From assembly GCF_000963705.1 (NCBI RefSeq), contig NZ_LAJY01000263.1, positions 1 to 6,793 on the forward strand: DNA of 6,793 nucleotides, written 5' to 3'. Origin of the DNA: Elstera litoralis. Its GTDB lineage: Bacteria; Pseudomonadota; Alphaproteobacteria; Elsterales; Elsteraceae. The position numbers and the translations under genes are program-made. Shown here one piece after another: positions 5,525 through 6,793 of the stretch. The notes beneath the pieces were generated by a model that had not been told where the DNA came from, ran no database searches, and saw only the letters and a list, made by a program, of their open reading frames with translations. The stretch's first letter is position 1. Each line of letters opens with the position of its first letter.

Positions 5525-6184
5525 ATGACCAAGCCCGAAAAACCCAGCGGTTTTGCCGCCATGCCCGCCGGAATGCGGCTGTTTATCGTCGCGGGCTTGA
5601 TGGTCGTCGTCGCCGGGATTGGCGCGATTGCAGCCCTTCTCACGTCCGACCGCCCCATCGGCGCGGCCCAGGAAGGGCGTAGCACGGGATCGCCCTTGGT
5701 CGGCGGCGCGTTCACGCTGGTCGATCAAGACGGTAAAACCCGCACCCAGGCCGATTTCGCCGGGAAACTCACCCTCGTCTATTTCGGCTACACGTTCTGC
5801 CCCGACGTCTGCCCGACTGGGTTGCAGCGGCTCGCGGAAGGCCTGGACGTGCTGACCGAGGCCGAACGGGCCGAGGTGGTGCCGCTGTTCGTGACCATCG
5901 ACCCGGCGCGCGATACCAGCGCCGTGCTGAAGGAATATGTGGCCCAGTTTCACCCGGCCCTCATCGGCCTCACGGGAACCGCCGAGCAAGTGGCCGTCGC
6001 CGCCAAAGCCTATCGGGTTTACTACCGAAAATCGGACCAAACCAAAGATCAGGCCGATTATTTGATGGATCATTCCTCCATCATCTTCGTCATGGGGCGC
6101 GATGGGACGTACAAGGCGCATTTTACCCACGAGAGCAAACCGGAAGATATTGCCGCCGGGATCCGCAAAACGTTGAAGGGCTAA
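5525..6184 (+). CDS. SCO1/SenC family copper-binding/thioredoxin-like protein
   Basis: Sco proteins deliver copper to, or keep reduced the cysteines of, the CuA site of cytochrome c oxidase on the periplasmic side of the membrane. The 219-residue product has an N-terminal anchor (about residues 19-39, FIVAGLMVVVAGIGAIAALL), then a thioredoxin-fold domain. The copper ligands are the CPDVC motif (Cys92 and Cys96 in FGYTFCPDVCPTG) and His183 in MDHSSIIFVMG. VTIDPARDT is also typical. Start: ATG 5525 is chosen because GGAGA (5512-5516) lies 8 bases upstream; an in-frame ATG at 5510 would add five residues and overlap the preceding gene, without a comparable ribosome site. No oxidase subunit or assembly gene is present in the window, so here the protein may serve oxidase assembly elsewhere on the chromosome or a redox role alongside peroxiredoxin. 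Confidence 0.94.
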   Translation: MTKPEKPSGFAAMPAGMRLFIVAGLMVVVAGIGAIAALLTSDRPIGAAQEGRSTGSPLVGGAFTLVDQDGKTRTQADFAGKLTLVYFGYTFCPDVCPTGLQRLAEGLDVLTEAERAEVVPLFVTIDPARDTSAVLKEYVAQFHPALIGLTGTAEQVAVAAKAYRVYYRKSDQTKDQADYLMDHSSIIFVMGRDGTYKAHFTHESKPEDIAAGIRKTLKG

Positions 6185-6218
6185 AATAAAAGCCCGTTCA
6201 CGCGGGGCGGAACAGGCT
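6182..6218 (-). terminator. Intrinsic terminator of the minus-strand gene, overlapping the sco stop codon
   Basis: On the minus strand AGCCTGTTC (complement of 6210-6218) pairs with GAACGGGCT (complement of 6191-6199) at 8 of 9 positions across a 10-base loop, followed by TTTATTTTA (complement of 6182-6190). This sits 31 bases after the stop of the minus-strand gene at 6249. The T-rich tail contains the complement of the sco stop codon. In the plus direction the same stem is followed by CAAGTCTTT, which is a poor T-run, so termination of the sco transcript here is less certain. Confidence 0.65.
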
Positions 6219-6248
6219 CAAGTCTTTCGGGAGGCTGGTCTTAAGGGG

Positions 6249-6665
6249 TTAATGCCCAACAACGAGCCCGTCGATCATGTGCAGCAGTTGGAAGACGATC
6301 ACGCCAACCAGCCCGCACGCGGCCCCCAGGCCGACCAGCATGGCCATTTTTCCAACGGCAGGCCCCATCGGCGCGCCCTTTAGGCTCGACAGCCGGGTGC
6401 TTAGCGTTGCCGACGGCGCAGGCGGCAGCACCGGCGCTTGATATTGCACCGAATAAAGGCGGCGCTTGCCGTTCTCGGCCTCGCTGACGATGCGGACGTT
6501 CTTAGCGCCCATCGTGGGGACGAGCTTGCGCACCTGGAGCAAAGCCGTTTCCAGGCTGCGGGCTTCCTGTTGCGCGACCCATTCGCCATCGATACGGGCT
6601 TCAATCGTATAGTCCGGCTGTTCGAAGTGGGTTTCCGCGCCCGAAGAAGAGGAAAATTCGGTCAT
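6249..6665 (-). CDS. Small membrane-tail protein of unknown function
   Basis: The product has 138 residues. An acidic, Ser-rich start (MTEFSSSSGAE) leads into a soluble domain of about 60 residues (YTIEARIDGEWVAQQEARSL through KNVRIVSEAENGKRRLYSVQ), predicted alpha/beta with a helix ETALLQVRKLV. A Pro/Ala linker (APVLPPAPSA) follows, then a single C-terminal membrane segment (about MAMLVGLGAACGLVGVIVFQ) ending HMIDGLVVGH. It looks like a cytoplasmic domain tethered by a C-terminal anchor. Start: ATG at 6665 is chosen because GGAGA lies 6 bases upstream. In-frame ATGs at 6677 and 6695 lack a properly spaced ribosome site, and the best -10-like sequence (TAATAT, near 6697) would put the 6695 start at or upstream of the start of transcription. 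No family is recognised with confidence. Confidence 0.75.
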   Translation of the reverse strand: MTEFSSSSGAETHFEQPDYTIEARIDGEWVAQQEARSLETALLQVRKLVPTMGAKNVRIVSEAENGKRRLYSVQYQAPVLPPAPSATLSTRLSSLKGAPMGPAVGKMAMLVGLGAACGLVGVIVFQLLHMIDGLVVGH

Positions 6666-6756
6666 CGGTCTCTCCATTACCAGGGCATAAGTCATATTAA
6701 CAAAATATTACTCCCCAAGATAGGGGCGCGCTGTGACTTGGCCGTGATAGAATCGA

Positions 6757-6769
6757 GGCAAGTTTTGCC
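6757..6769. repeat. Short dyad upstream of the minus-strand gene
   Basis: GGCAA (6757-6761) and TTGCC (6765-6769) form a 5-bp inverted repeat with a 3-base centre, about 90 bases upstream of the minus-strand ATG at 6665. It could be part of an operator, but a 5-bp dyad is easily found by chance. The rest of 6700-6793 holds no gene that can be supported. Confidence 0.2.
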
Positions 6770-6793
6770 ACAAAAGCATTAAGAATAAATTAG

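Noticed and set aside
6666..6695. Longer start (ATG 6695) for the minus-strand gene
   Set aside because: The nearest purine-rich site is about 15 bases away, too far, while ATG 6665 has GGAGA at good spacing.
1..6793. tRNA or rRNA genes, CRISPR array, insertion sequence or phage-defence genes
   Set aside because: None was seen on either strand; the window is made of ordinary chromosomal genes apart from the regulatory junctions described.

Overview
The window looks like a stretch of an alphaproteobacterial chromosome, probably of Rhodospirillales type. This is inferred from the high-GC coding sequence, the tightly packed operons and the overall style of the proteins; it was not tested by any search. 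Only the spacer at about 144-300 is clearly AT-rich. No mobile element, CRISPR array, rRNA or tRNA is visible.

Layout. At 1-143 (minus) is the first part of a gene for a secreted, probably periplasmic, protein cut by the window edge. It is transcribed divergently from a plus-strand run across the spacer 144-355. That spacer carries a credible sigma-70-type promoter in each direction, a perfect 8-bp dyad over the -10 box of the rightward promoter, and a direct repeat further upstream. The plus-strand run starts with AMP nucleosidase (amn, 356-1831), a DUF445/YjiN-type membrane protein (1841-3121) and a LysR-type regulator (3132-4031), separated by only 9-10 bases and so probably one transcript. 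A 92-base gap follows with a T-N11-A palindrome typical of LysR-family sites. Next come a DoxX-family membrane protein (4124-4552), a 1-Cys (Prx6-type) peroxiredoxin (4614-5246), a small winged-helix-like protein (5254-5523) and a SCO1/SenC copper chaperone/thioredoxin-like protein (5525-6184). A convergent minus-strand gene for a small tail-anchored-looking protein of unknown function (6249-6665) ends the window. Its terminator overlaps the stop codon of the sco gene.

How the genes may work together. amn breaks AMP down to adenine and ribose 5-phosphate. The second half (DoxX, peroxiredoxin, Sco) reads as a redox/respiration-protection group, plausibly controlled by the LysR protein encoded just before it.

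The most unusual signal is the doxX-peroxiredoxin junction. A textbook intrinsic terminator (9-bp perfect stem plus T8) ends exactly at the peroxiredoxin ATG, and the 3' arm of its stem is the gene's Shine-Dalgarno sequence. A near-identical second copy of the 5' arm lies 22 bases upstream. This arrangement could act as a combined transcription attenuator and ribosome-site sequester for peroxiredoxin expression.
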